Source: Cyrtodaria siliqua
Lineage: Eukaryota > Mollusca > Bivalvia > Adapedonta > Hiatellidae
Direction of reading: 5' to 3'
Length of the DNA: 64,000 bases
NCBI GenBank assembly: GCA_037043455.1
Contig: JAWPHD010008237.1
Location: 53,693 to 117,692 of the forward strand
Below, piece after piece: positions 1-8,558 of this stretch; position 1 is the stretch's first letter; each line of letters opens with the position of its first letter. A program made the translations under genes and the position numbers. The notes under the pieces are model-generated. The model was not told the DNA's origin. It was given only the letters and a program-made list of their open reading frames with translations, and did not search any database.

Positions 1-1
1 A

Positions 2-8
2 TCATTAA
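2..8 (+). repeat. Left target-site duplication TCATTAA
   Basis: The same seven bases occur at 14997-15003, immediately outside the right inverted repeat. Retroviral-type integrases make 4-6 bp duplications and Polintons usually 6, so either TCATTA or CATTAA may be the true duplication, the extra base being chance. Confidence 0.8.
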
Positions 9-252
9 TATATATGTAAAATGGGGGTCCTGTGGGATTTTTGAGTTGCCGAAAATACCACAGGAATTTTTTTAATTTTTTAAACACACCTATCTACAAA
101 TCAGCATGAAATGCTGATTTTGCTTGTTATTTGTTGATTTTGCCCAAATATTTCATGAAATGGTGATTTTACTTGATTTATTAAAACTTTTTTAAAAATG
201 GGGGTAGTGAAGATTGCAAGTTTAAATTTTTTTTTATAAGTTATCAAAATTA
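9..252 (+). repeat. Left terminal inverted repeat of the Polinton-like element
   Basis: The segment is the reverse complement of 14755-14996 with only a few mismatches (for example T/G near 37 and T/C near 133-141). It contains a 36-nt stem-loop (29-64, arms CCTGTGG/CCACAGG) and a perfect 10-bp stem with a 3-nt loop at 98-120. No gene is supported inside it. Confidence 0.93.
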
Positions 253-591
253 TAAAATGTTTATTTAATACAAAACAAATTTGTTGATTTGTTATTAAAA
301 TTATATTTAAATTAACAATTTTCTGACCTTGAATACAAAGGTGGTGGATCGTACTCATACACATTACTTTATAAATAAAAACTAGTACTAAGAACATTTT
401 AATTAATTATATCATTATATTAGAAGTGAAATATGGATAAAAATCTGCAAAAAAAACCAAAAAAACATTTCTCTTTACTTATTAGTCAACACTGCTTATT
501 TATTTAGAACTTAATTAATATTTGTTTGTGTTTATTGATGTTATTTGTACTTTGCCTTTTTTGTCACTTGTATTATATGTTCTTCACTGCA
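253..591. other. Gene-free left end, possible retroposon tail
   Basis: No credible gene is seen. The stretch runs on into the 3' end of the broken minus-strand gene, where (AAAT)n occurs at about 641-660. Bases about 490-660 look like a retroposon end with an AAAT-type tail that has replaced the end of that gene. This is a weak inference. Confidence 0.3.
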
Positions 592-1088
592 CTATCTGCA
601 CAATTTATAAATCTCTGTAACTAGAGGATATAAAGAGTATAAATAAATAAATAAATAAATCTTAAACTCTTGATCAGATATTTGTGCATCACTCAACGCT
701 TTTGATATTAACTGCTTTATACTATTTAACTTAGCCTCTGCCAAAGTTTTTATTTCGTGATGTTTTTGAGCTTTTACATTAAGCTTGCGTCTGATAAAAT
801 TAACGCAAACACCTGCAGCTCCACATACTATTGCTGCTATTTCTAAAGGTAACAAAACTGGAATAGCAAATCCAATCCCAGCAATATAATAACACCTGCC
901 GATATTAAGGTAGTGTCAATTCCATCTGTAATATTAATACCACGTTTATATTTTTTATAAAGAGATTTGCGTGTGTCTCGCTCTGTAATTAACTTTCGTT
1001 CAATCTCTGAAATCTTTTGTAATCTGTAATTTTGTCCGTCTTCCGCTGGCAACTCAGGATATATACTTGGTGCTGTCGGTTGCTTCAT
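592..1088 (-). pseudogene. Broken small membrane protein gene of the element
   Basis: Two minus-strand frames, 843-1088 (81 codons) and 592-855 (87 codons), appear to be halves of one gene separated by a frameshift near 850-880. The first half has a charged helical N-terminus rich in Lys/Arg/Glu (residues about 22-50) and then enters a hydrophobic stretch. The second continues as a glycine/alanine-rich hydrophobic segment followed by a basic amphipathic helix. That layout suggests a membrane-associated virion protein, but I do not recognise the function. The last about 20 codons of the second half are translated from (AAAT)n-type DNA and look foreign. The start at 1088 is preceded by the AT-rich leader typical of this element. 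Confidence 0.55.
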
Positions 1089-1110
1089 TTTTAATTAATA
1101 AATAAAACAT

Positions 1111-1236
1111 TAATATAATTCAATTAATAATGATGCCACCGTATTTACAGCGGTAGCAACCGGACAGGATTTTAAGCAACGTGATTTGGTTAAGTTTTCA
1201 ATCTTTGTTACTTTCAAGACTCAAAAAAATAATTAT
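1111..1236 (-). pseudogene. Partial duplicate of the C-terminal end of the neighbouring gene (1569-2046)
   Basis: Bases 1111-1158 match 1573-1617 almost exactly. On the minus strand this is the last about 14 codons and stop of the gene at 1569-2046. The copy stays open upstream to about 1236 with unrelated codons, then meets a stop. It looks like the remnant of a duplicated or recombined neighbour rather than a working gene. Confidence 0.45.
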
Positions 1237-1314
1237 AATTATAAATATTGGTAACCACGTGTTAACATTTTCAAAAAATGACCATATTTTATAGTATACC
1301 CATACCCATTCCTT

Positions 1315-1380
1315 TTAATTTTCATTTTCCTCTTCAACTTCAAATTCCTCTACCTCTTCATTTTCATTTTCCTCTTTCAT
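1315..1380 (-). CDS. Possible 21-residue acidic peptide
   Basis: A short minus-strand frame starts at 1380 after an A-rich leader (GGGAAAAAAAATG), like the leaders of other genes here. It encodes 21 residues, more than half of them Glu. It may equally be a purine-rich simple repeat. No function is assigned. Confidence 0.2.
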   Translation of the reverse strand: MKEENENEEVEEFEVEEENEN

Positions 1381-1568
1381 TTTTTTTCCCTCATATAATT
1401 AAAACATTATATTTTAAAAAAAAAAATAGTTCAGAGACTAAATTTTTAAACATATCTTTTAAGGGCAAGCTCTCAATACCCAGTACACTAATTATCATAC
1501 TGTTATGCAATTTTGTATATAATATATTTTTTGTTGATACAAAAATCAAGCCAGCTCGTAGAATTAAA

Positions 1569-2046
1569 TTAAATTAATTCAATCAATAATGATGCCACCG
1601 TATTTACAGCTGTAGCATTGGCAATCTTGCATACAAAGTTAACAACAGAACCAGGACCAATCTCTAAAGGTTTATCAAAGTTATCATGATTGCGTGGAAT
1701 GATGTGAAGCGTTATACCATAATTTGGTTGTTCAACACCATTGACAGAAACTATTACAGTTACGTCACCAACTAATCGGTCACATGCTAAACCTATTCCC
1801 ATAATTCGTCCTCACATTTTTTTCTGCCCCGCCGTTACCAAATGAGAGTATTCTGTTTGATACAAGTGGGCCCTTAGCCTCTGCAAATATTGTTATAATT
1901 CCGTATTTAAGATTATCAACTCTATTTTTTAAATGATTAAACTGGTCAACAAAAGGCGCAATTCGCCTATATAAATTTTGAACATCATTTATCAAGGCCT
2001 CTAAGTCTTCTGTTTATTTAGGTCTTGTTGGTCCATATATACTCAT
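1569..2046 (-). pseudogene. Broken element gene, possibly a minor virion (fibre-like) protein
   Basis: A start codon at 2044-2046 follows the standard leader of this element (TATATTTTTATAAAAAG then AAACAATG). The eleventh codon, at 2014-2016, is an in-frame TAA. The same frame then stays open through 1780, and the remainder (to 1569) continues in another frame that overlaps at 1780-1802. So there is one nonsense codon and one frameshift. The first part has a heptad-like helical segment (NLYRRIAPFVDQFNHLKNRV). The second part is beta-rich with many Val/Ile residues, a layout reminiscent of a trimeric fibre or decoration protein. I do not recognise it with certainty. It lies beside other putative virion genes. 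Confidence 0.55.
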
Positions 2047-2073
2047 TGTTTTCTTTTTATAAAAATATATTTT

Positions 2074-2718
2074 TTAAATAATTTCTAAAACACAACTCAT
2101 AGGCATTCCGTGATTATCTATTTTGTAGCCATACACATCTCTAACTTCTATTTTTAATTCAGAAATTGCACCATTCATAAGACAATGATATTCAGGATAA
2201 AAACTTGTATATACTATATCTCCAAACTGCTTATTTACTACAGGTACAACACCTATAATAGTGCTTGGCTTACCATTGAAATAATTACTACTCGTATTAA
2301 CTTGTTCCAGATGAACATATAGCTGTTTATAACGAGCTAAATTAATTGGGTAATCTCCCATATTAGTACCTGTTAACCATTTTCTGTCCATGAATCCCAA
2401 CATTTTTGAAAGACCGCTTGACATTCGTGTTTCTATTGGCGTATGTATAATGGCTGCACCAATTTGGACAATATTGTCCAGAATAATATTTTCATTTAGC
2501 TGTTTAAAATCTTCTACCAAGTCTTGAAAGTTATAGAGTCCAGCTAGTACATGTTTTATTTTAGCTGGGTTTCTTGTCTTTATGATTTCATCATTAATAT
2601 TATACCAACCGATAGTGTATGTAAAACTTTTTAATCCAACGCGCTTAGTTCCATCTCTAGTATCGATATACTGTTGTAAATTAATAGAGTTGTCTATGTT
2701 TGAAATTGTATGAAACAT
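2074..2718 (-). CDS. Probable penton/minor capsid (single jelly-roll) protein
   Basis: 214 residues starting at 2718. The longer reading from 2781 would translate the shared promoter, so this start fits better. The second half is rich in short beta strands with Gly/Pro turns and ends in a Tyr-Gly...Asp-Asn-His-Gly...Leu-Glu-Ile-Ile pattern, as expected of a jelly-roll protein with its last strand at the C-terminus. Polintons carry a penton-like minor capsid gene beside the other structural genes, and this frame is intact and has the right size. The assignment rests on size, context and strand pattern only. The gene is divergent from the 424-residue gene across a 43-bp TATA-like spacer. Confidence 0.5.
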   Translation of the reverse strand: MFHTISNIDNSINLQQYIDTRDGTKRVGLKSFTYTIGWYNINDEIIKTRNPAKIKHVLAGLYNFQDLVEDFKQLNENIILDNIVQIGAAIIHTPIETRMSSGLSKMLGFMDRKWLTGTNMGDYPINLARYKQLYVHLEQVNTSSNYFNGKPSTIIGVVPVVNKQFGDIVYTSFYPEYHCLMNGAISELKIEVRDVYGYKIDNHGMPMSCVLEII

Positions 2719-2761
2719 TTTTTTTTTAATATATATATATATAAAAACACAAATAAAAAAA
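2719..2761. promoter_or_regulatory. Divergent AT-rich promoter between two structural genes
   Basis: The whole 43-bp gap between the start codons at 2718 (minus) and 2762 (plus) is T-run, (TA)n, A-run. It is the only space available to drive both genes and resembles the other divergent gaps of the element. Confidence 0.6.
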
Positions 2762-4036
2762 ATGATTTCTAAAGAATTCAAATATAACCCGGATGCTCAA
2801 TATGTAAATACTTTTAGCAAGAAAGTGATAGATATAATAAATCAAAACATAGTCATTACATCAGATGGTAAAGGCTTTAAAGCATCATTCCCCAATGTCT
2901 TTGAAAAATACAAACTTTCATACGTCAAATCAGATGCTATAGTCCAACGCTGGGGAACAGATTGGATGTTATTTTGGCAGAATCAGTTAAACTTTGCTAT
3001 TTGGTGTGCGACCACTGGCTGTGGTATTGATTTCAACAACCATCTAAAAGCTGATACTCTGGTTGGTTCGTTATTTCGATTTCATGTCTATTACCAAGTC
3101 AGAAGAATATTATTTGAAATGAGTGTAGCAATGCCAAAAGACTCAAATTGGAATGCGTTTAATAACACATATAACCGAAACGCATACGAGAGAATATGCA
3201 AGGAGTTTAACGTTGACTTATATTCAGACTGGAGACAGAAACAAAGCTATAATAATGGTCTAGGAACAATTTATAATTACTGGACAAATATTGGTTATCA
3301 TCCTTTGGTAAATACTGTATACGACAACAAAACGATGAGTTTCACAGTCTATGAGAGTGATAAAACATATCACATTGATTACATTGCACAAGGATCTGAG
3401 GCAGACAACAGCTGGTCTACTTTTATACTAGATAGTTCATCTGGATTTACAAGAGCAGGAGTAGAAAGAATCAATGACAGCATAAGAACATACTGCTGGG
3501 CAATTCTTGGTTCACAATCACAAACAAGAACAGATATACTTGGAACTGGGACAGCATTTGATGCACAAAAACAATTTTTAGCAAATGTAGAGGACGCAAT
3601 AAATAGCCCCATCGACTTACCCAGTCAAATTTCAAGATATGAAAACACTTTAAAATATGCAAGAAGTAAAGTAAATTTTGTCTATGGAAGTGGATTGTAC
3701 ATGTCTCCGAGTGACATGGAATTAAGAATCGGAATAATACAAGACTGCAATAATGAAATTGTAATAGCAACCGATGCACAAGCATTAGGATTGAATAATG
3801 ATGTAAATGTAAAACCAGTGCCACCAAAAAATATTCAACCTTTTCAAGGCACCACAACAAAGAAATTTTTACCGGAACATTCTGACTTTGATAAATCATC
3901 AATACATAAAACTGTGGAGCATAACTCACCAGAAATACAAAAAATAGCGATTGGACACGAAGATAACAAAACAACTATAATTGTTGGTACTATAGTAATA
4001 GGTCTTGCTGCATTACTTATTTACGAGATTTACTAA
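2762..4036 (+). CDS. Unknown virion-type protein with C-terminal membrane anchor
   Basis: 424 residues, intact. Residues about 60-250 are rich in Trp, Tyr and Cys (for example WGTDWMLFWQNQ and a Trp-Cys-Ala-Thr-Thr-Gly-Cys-Gly stretch), suggesting a compact globular domain. Residues about 340-400 are polar linker. Residues 404-424 form a hydrophobic span ending at the C-terminus (TTIIVGTIVIGLAALLIYEI), a tail anchor. There is no catalytic motif that I recognise. The place among capsid genes suggests a minor structural or internal-membrane protein. The 3' end overlaps the convergent 370-residue gene by 20 bases. Confidence 0.7.
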   Translation: MISKEFKYNPDAQYVNTFSKKVIDIINQNIVITSDGKGFKASFPNVFEKYKLSYVKSDAIVQRWGTDWMLFWQNQLNFAIWCATTGCGIDFNNHLKADTLVGSLFRFHVYYQVRRILFEMSVAMPKDSNWNAFNNTYNRNAYERICKEFNVDLYSDWRQKQSYNNGLGTIYNYWTNIGYHPLVNTVYDNKTMSFTVYESDKTYHIDYIAQGSEADNSWSTFILDSSSGFTRAGVERINDSIRTYCWAILGSQSQTRTDILGTGTAFDAQKQFLANVEDAINSPIDLPSQISRYENTLKYARSKVNFVYGSGLYMSPSDMELRIGIIQDCNNEIVIATDAQALGLNNDVNVKPVPPKNIQPFQGTTTKKFLPEHSDFDKSSIHKTVEHNSPEIQKIAIGHEDNKTTIIVGTIVIGLAALLIYEIY

Positions 4037-5129
4037 ACCACTCTTTGGCTGCCACATACAACAACCCGGAAACAAACACAAGCAAATTCCATAAATTGTT
4101 ACCAAGCCAATTAATAACATTACCTGTTGCAGATAAAAGCCATGATACTATTGCACCAATAACTCCTGGAAGTGCTGCAGCAGCTTTACCAGCTAGGTTG
4201 GCAAGAAGTTTACCAAGATTAAATAGTTGTTTTTTTATCCAATCTTTTACACTTGATGGATCAGGCTTTGGAGTTGGAGTTGGAGCAGTCTCTCCTCCTT
4301 TTGTAGGAATAATGGTCTCAACTAATACCCCAATAATCATACCAAAGGCAGTCAAAATACTAACAATAGTAATACCTTGCTCCCTAAACAAGGTTTTGAT
4401 TCTCTCACCCAATGTTGTGTCTTTTCTTAACACCTTATTTATAGTTTCTTTTATCCTGTTTATTTGACTGCGTAATGCTTCTTTGTTTTCACTCGCCGCT
4501 TCAAGTCGATTACTTCTTTCATCTTCTAAGTTTTTTATTCTGTCACGTAGGCGCTCTTGTTGAAACTCATCCTCCTGCCCGGGGGTGCTAACCTGTTCTA
4601 ATTTTTGTTTTTCTTTTGCTATATTTTTATCAAGCTCAGTGAGCTTTGAGAGATTATTAGTAAGTTCTCCACGAAAGCTTTGCAATACCTTGTCTAAACC
4701 TTGTAACTCTCGCATTGTTAGACCTTCTGTTTGTGTTTGAACAGCAGTTTTAGAATGAGTTTCATCTATTGTATTACTAAAATTACTCTCAATTATATTT
4801 ACAGCATCTACTGTATTTTGTACATCTTCAGTTGTTGAAAAATGTTGCATTGATATATTTTCTCCTTCTTTTGTGAGGGTATCTCTTGTTTTTGCCAAGG
4901 CTGCTAATTCTGCCCTACCCGGAGCCTTTCTTTCACGTGGGGCTAAATAATCAGATATTTTTAAATTATTTTTTATGAAGTCAATGCCATATTTTCTACG
5001 TAGAGTGTCCAGCACATAAAACTTGATTGGTTCGTTTGGATTATATCCCTTATAATAGGTAAGTGGAACATTATCTATCCCCAGCCGAACTGCATATAAC
5101 AATATTCTACCGTTTTCATCATTAACCAC
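4017..5129 (-). CDS. Coiled-coil membrane protein of the element
   Basis: 370 residues, intact. Residues 1-75 form a small globular domain. About 135-240 is a long Glu/Lys/Arg-rich coiled coil. About 251-274 is a hydrophobic membrane span, followed by a Thr-Pro repeat linker (283-295). The C-terminus (300-365) alternates amphipathic and hydrophobic helices rich in Trp, Leu and Ala and ends in a basic tail. The architecture fits a virion membrane or host-interaction protein; no enzymatic motif is seen. The start lies 12 bases after the stop of the upstream 84-residue gene, so the two are probably expressed together. The 3' end overlaps the convergent gene. Confidence 0.7.
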   Translation of the reverse strand: MVNDENGRILLYAVRLGIDNVPLTYYKGYNPNEPIKFYVLDTLRRKYGIDFIKNNLKISDYLAPRERKAPGRAELAALAKTRDTLTKEGENISMQHFSTTEDVQNTVDAVNIIESNFSNTIDETHSKTAVQTQTEGLTMRELQGLDKVLQSFRGELTNNLSKLTELDKNIAKEKQKLEQVSTPGQEDEFQQERLRDRIKNLEDERSNRLEAASENKEALRSQINRIKETINKVLRKDTTLGERIKTLFREQGITIVSILTAFGMIIGVLVETIIPTKGGETAPTPTPKPDPSSVKDWIKKQLFNLGKLLANLAGKAAAALPGVIGAIVSWLLSATGNVINWLGNNLWNLLVFVSGLLYVAAKEWFSKSRK

Positions 5130-5141
5130 TTTAAAATCATT

Positions 5142-5396
5142 TTAATAATCAATTCCGCTGACCTCAACATCAACTTCAGTAAAGAATTGATCTACTAACC
5201 ACTTTTTTTGTGTAAGCTGTTCTTCTGTTTTATCTTCTCCTTCAAGCTGATCAATAAGCTTATTTTCATTTACAATTTGTCTCTGAAATTCTGAGGCAGG
5301 TTGTATAAATTCGTCTTCGTCTTCGTCTTCAAGTATTCTATCTAAGTCTTCTTCAGTCATATCGAACGCAGGATTTTCAAATCCTCCTTCAGCCAT
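5142..5396 (-). CDS. Small acidic protein of the element
   Basis: 84 residues, strongly acidic (an Asp/Glu cluster at about residues 14-30), no cysteines and no membrane span. It starts at 5396, divergent from the capsid gene across 47 bp, and is followed at 12 bases by the coiled-coil protein gene on the same strand. The function is unknown. The position between structural genes suggests a scaffold or cement-like partner, but this is inference. Confidence 0.6.
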   Translation of the reverse strand: MAEGGFENPAFDMTEEDLDRILEDEDEDEFIQPASEFQRQIVNENKLIDQLEGEDKTEEQLTQKKWLVDQFFTEVDVEVSGIDY

Positions 5397-5443
5397 TGTT
5401 TATTTTATTTAATTTTAAAAAATATATTTAAAAAATAAAAACA
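5397..5443. promoter_or_regulatory. Divergent promoter of the capsid and acidic-protein genes
   Basis: The 47-bp gap contains TTTTAAAAAATATATTTAAA, nearly the same core found upstream of other element genes (2047-2085, 8796-8822). Confidence 0.6.
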
Positions 5444-6712
5444 ATGTCGGCTTACGGAAACAAACTCAGCCCTCATAGAAAACTAAGAGAACCTCATGGT
5501 GCCAAGGGCATCCGCACAAGTGTAGTAATAACTAATAATCCCTCAACAATAGACCAAAACCAGCAACTGCTTGTGAGATTTCCCAACCTAAGTACTAATG
5601 ATGTGATAGTTCCAAGTACTGCTCGTCTTGCCTTTGAAATAGAACTTAAAAGCAGAACAGACGCCAACGCTACTCTATTTCAAAATCTGGGTAGAACAAT
5701 TGTGAAAAAAATGACAATAAGAATAAGTGGCAATGAAGTCATGTCAATAGATGACAGTGATATATATCATTGCTACGTAGATTTATGGAAAAGCCCTACC
5801 CAAAGATTAAACATAGCTTACCAAGGTATTGGTAAATCAAACATGCTAAAACATAGAGTTGGTGCAGGAGATAAAACCGCAGACACTGGAGATGAAGCTA
5901 TAGCAGCAGCTTACGGAAATAGATTTTGTATTCCACTGGACTTTGAAATGTTAGAAAGTCATATGCCATTTTATCGAGCGGGGCTTGGTGACAGGTTAGA
6001 ATATGAATTAACGTTTAACGATTATAACAAAGTTATCAAAAGCAGTGATGCTGATGCATCTTATGTAATAGAAAATATCTGCTTGGAATTTGATACAGTT
6101 AGTGATGTTCAATTAGCCAGACAAATAAGACAGCAAATCAATGGTAAGATGTCATTTATGTATGATCGTGTTTTGCGACATAGAAAAATAATAGCAAACA
6201 AATCTGATACTCTTTGGAACATCAACATTAATGTACCAGCACGGAGCATGAAAGGTATTTTAATGCTGTTTGAAGACCCAGAAAGAACAAGCACAGAATC
6301 ATTTTACAACCCAAAAATTGAAAAGGTTGAAATGACAATAGAGGGAGTACCAAATCAGTTGTATAGTCAGGGCATGAGGGCATATCAACATTGGGATGAA
6401 ATTAACAAATATTTTGCCTTAACATCAAAAAGAAACAAAGAGACAGAAATAGTAGCGAGGGACTTAAACTTTACCAATGTTTCTCTTGAGACTTATCTGA
6501 CAAAATCATATGCTTTGTGGCTTGACCTTAGAACATGTGATGACAATTTATTACACGGCAGTGGAAGAAGAATAGAAAACGGCAGTGAAGGCATAACGAT
6601 ATTAATAAATAAAAAAGCAGATGCAGATCAAACTTTAAATATTTATCTATATATAATACAAGACGCGCAAATCAATTTCGAAGATGGAAGATTCAAAGAA
6701 GCAGGATACTAG
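5444..6712 (+). CDS. MCP: Major capsid protein candidate (double jelly-roll type)
   Basis: 422 residues, intact, with no signal peptide or membrane span. The N-terminal half contains a run of beta strands separated by polar turns, with the segments NNPSTIDQNQ and RFPNLSTNDVIVP. A second block of strands follows from about residue 255 (WNININVPARSMKGILMLFE), consistent with two successive jelly rolls that would build hexagonal capsomers. It lies directly upstream of, and overlaps by 29 bases, the packaging ATPase, the pairing usual for Polinton and adenovirus-like modules. It is shorter than many Polinton capsid proteins (typically over 500 residues). The call rests on size, fold pattern and neighbours. 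The start follows the standard AAAAACAATG leader. Confidence 0.7.
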   Translation: MSAYGNKLSPHRKLREPHGAKGIRTSVVITNNPSTIDQNQQLLVRFPNLSTNDVIVPSTARLAFEIELKSRTDANATLFQNLGRTIVKKMTIRISGNEVMSIDDSDIYHCYVDLWKSPTQRLNIAYQGIGKSNMLKHRVGAGDKTADTGDEAIAAAYGNRFCIPLDFEMLESHMPFYRAGLGDRLEYELTFNDYNKVIKSSDADASYVIENICLEFDTVSDVQLARQIRQQINGKMSFMYDRVLRHRKIIANKSDTLWNININVPARSMKGILMLFEDPERTSTESFYNPKIEKVEMTIEGVPNQLYSQGMRAYQHWDEINKYFALTSKRNKETEIVARDLNFTNVSLETYLTKSYALWLDLRTCDDNLLHGSGRRIENGSEGITILINKKADADQTLNIYLYIIQDAQINFEDGRFKEAGY

Positions 6713-7346
6713 TTTGCAACAAAAATATCCTAAATATTCACACAGTGCCATTATTTGTGGGCAAACAGGCTGTGGTAAAACAGAGTTTGTTCTTGACATA
6801 CTTGAACAAGAGTATGTTGGAGTTTTTAAACATATAATTATATTGTGTCCAACCATAGAGTGGAACGAGGCTTATAAAAATAGATCCTGGATAGGAGATG
6901 TGAAAAACCCTAAAGATAAAAAAATAATAATTGTCAATCCCGTTAGAAACGGTAAAGAAATGTTACAAGAACTGTTGCGTTTATTTTTCAAAAGATATGC
7001 TGGCCAGCCCACATTATACATTATTGACGATTGCTCAGCCACAAAAGAATTAACAAAGAAAAAAGATATGTTATCAGAGTTGGCATTCTCTGGTCGCCAC
7101 GCTAAACAATCAGTGTGGGTCATTTCACAAAGATATAATTCTGTATTGAAAGATTTGAGAGAGCAAGCAAAATGGTTGTGTATGTTTTACACTAAGGACA
7201 GAGATAGTTTTGAAAATTGTTTGAGAGAAAATGATGTTATTCCGACGTTGGAGGAGAGAACCAGAATAAGAAAAGCTTTAGCTAAGACTAAATATTCCAA
7301 GTTAATATTGAGAACTGACCAACCAACTGGTTATTGGGTTGAATAA
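6684..7346 (+). CDS. ATP: FtsK/HerA-type genome-packaging ATPase
   Basis: 220 residues, intact. Walker A is GQTGCGKT at residues 26-33. Walker B is LYIIDD with the acidic pair at 115-116. Near residues 128-145 follows the SGRHAKQSVWVISQRYNS segment, which provides a sensor-like Gln and Arg residues. This matches the small packaging ATPases of Polintons, virophages and adenovirus-like elements, which pump DNA into the capsid. The start codon lies inside the last 29 bases of the capsid gene, implying coordinated expression or reinitiation. The size is close to the family norm (about 220-260). Confidence 0.88.
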   Translation: MEDSKKQDTSLQQKYPKYSHSAIICGQTGCGKTEFVLDILEQEYVGVFKHIIILCPTIEWNEAYKNRSWIGDVKNPKDKKIIIVNPVRNGKEMLQELLRLFFKRYAGQPTLYIIDDCSATKELTKKKDMLSELAFSGRHAKQSVWVISQRYNSVLKDLREQAKWLCMFYTKDRDSFENCLRENDVIPTLEERTRIRKALAKTKYSKLILRTDQPTGYWVE

Positions 7347-7369
7347 TTTCTACCAGCAATTCTTTTTTT

Positions 7370-7620
7370 CTAACAGCATTGCTTTGTTGCTAATAGTAAT
7401 ACTAACAGAAAAGTAGCAATGTTAATAGCAATACTGACATGAAAATATAATGAAAATATCAGAAAATATAGTAATGCTAATAGCATTGCTCATAGTAAAG
7501 TAGCAATGTTAATAGCAATGCTTGCAGCAAATTAATAATGCTAATAAAAAAATAGCAATATTAATAACAATGCTATTAACAATACTATTAACAATACTAA
7601 CAATTACTAGTTGCATGAAT
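7370..7620. repeat. AGCAAT/AGCATTGCT low-complexity repeat block
   Basis: The 340-bp gap between the ATPase gene and the next real start (7687) is filled with degenerate repeats of AGCAATGTTAATAGCAATGCT type. Bases about 7418-7438 and 7500-7520 are near-identical direct copies, and 7467-7488 is almost a palindrome. A long frame from 7522 runs through this block but is only its translation. This could be a control or replication region. Confidence 0.6.
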
Positions 7621-7686
7621 ATCACAGCTAGTTGTTTTGTATTTTATATTTATTTCAAGATAAAAAATAAGATTAATAATATAAAA

Positions 7687-8172
7687 ATGAATGCGGAAGA
7701 ACTATTACAAAATATATCGGAACATACGGAACCAGATGAATCAAAGCAACAAGAAACAAAAAAAGAAAGATTATCAGCCATAGTGGCTGGCGGTGGTAGC
7801 CGTCAATATTTGGGTAAAGACATACAACTCACGAATATAGATAGCATGCCCCCGGATGAAATTTACAAACTTTACTGCAGGTATGAAGCAAGGCTTGGGG
7901 CAAACATGACTAAAACTTTAGGCAATTCTTTTATTAACTTGTATGTGATTGGAGTATCAAAATATGTTAATGTAACCAATCCGCCAAAGCTGATAGAAGA
8001 TTTGGAGGAAGACCCATTTATTAATCATGCTTTGACAAGCGCTGGTTGTGAGTTGTATTACAGATATGGAATGTGCTTAGCACCATTTACAGCAATACTG
8101 ACAAATGTTAGACATATTGATTTTAATAAAAATAAAAATACAGATAATATAAATGGAGAATCAAGAGAGTGA
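7687..8172 (+). CDS. Unknown conserved-looking element protein
   Basis: 161 residues if started at 7687 (AAAAATG leader), which I prefer to 7522 because the upstream codons are repeat DNA. The N-terminal 30 residues are acidic and Gln/Lys-rich, then an Ala-Gly-Gly-Gly stretch. Residues about 55-140 form a compact mixed helix domain with three cysteines and a YKLYCRYEARLG segment. I see no membrane span and no protease triad. The end overlaps the next gene by 20 bases, so they are likely co-transcribed. Function unknown. Confidence 0.65.
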   Translation: MNAEELLQNISEHTEPDESKQQETKKERLSAIVAGGGSRQYLGKDIQLTNIDSMPPDEIYKLYCRYEARLGANMTKTLGNSFINLYVIGVSKYVNVTNPPKLIEDLEEDPFINHALTSAGCELYYRYGMCLAPFTAILTNVRHIDFNKNKNTDNINGESRE

Positions 8173-8524
8173 AGTTATACCTGTTGATACACAACCTGTT
8201 GTTACACAACCTGTTGAACAACAAAAAGTAAAAAATCCAAAACGAGTAAAAGCTGGAAAAAAAGGAGCAGCGGCAAAAGAGGCAAAGCGTTTGCTTCAAG
8301 ATGTTACAAATCAAAATGCTGCAAATCAAATAACAAAAATAACAATAGGTGAAGAAGAACCAGAAAAAATCAAAATAAACGTATACAAAAATTATATTCC
8401 ACCGTGTCTGGTTTTATTAGGCATTGCTGGGTTGGGTTTGTATATTTATAACAAGAAATCTGCTACACAACCTGTAGCTGTGCAACCTGTTCATGTTGCA
8501 CCAAAAGACCCGTTTGATTTTTAA
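8153..8524 (+). CDS. Basic protein with single membrane span
   Basis: 123 residues. Residues 10-22 and 105-115 contain Thr-Gln-Pro-Val repeats. Residues 25-46 are strongly basic (KNPKRVKAGKKGAAAKEAKR), able to bind nucleic acid. Residues 82-100 are a hydrophobic span (IPPCLVLLGIAGLGLYIY) followed by a short proline-rich tail. A basic arm plus a membrane span suggests a minor virion protein linking DNA and a membrane or the capsid interior. Overlaps the upstream gene by 20 bases. Confidence 0.65.
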   Translation: MENQESEVIPVDTQPVVTQPVEQQKVKNPKRVKAGKKGAAAKEAKRLLQDVTNQNAANQITKITIGEEEPEKIKINVYKNYIPPCLVLLGIAGLGLYIYNKKSATQPVAVQPVHVAPKDPFDF

Positions 8525-8558
8525 TAATTTATTTTAAAATAATAATCATATAAAAAAA

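Noticed and set aside
101..397. A 98-codon minus-strand frame in the left inverted repeat
   Set aside because: It crosses the edge of the terminal repeat, has no counterpart in the right repeat and reads like AT-rich noise.
1278..1577. A plus-strand frame rich in Phe/Pro/Leu
   Set aside because: It is the antisense of a GAA-rich purine tract and has no domain; the AT-rich leader is on the other strand.
3379..3974. Minus-strand frames inside the 424-residue gene
   Set aside because: They are mirror frames of an intact, well-composed plus-strand gene.
7522..7686. A longer start for the 161-residue protein
   Set aside because: The extra codons are translation of the AGCAAT repeat island, and a leader-like AAAAATG occurs at 7687.
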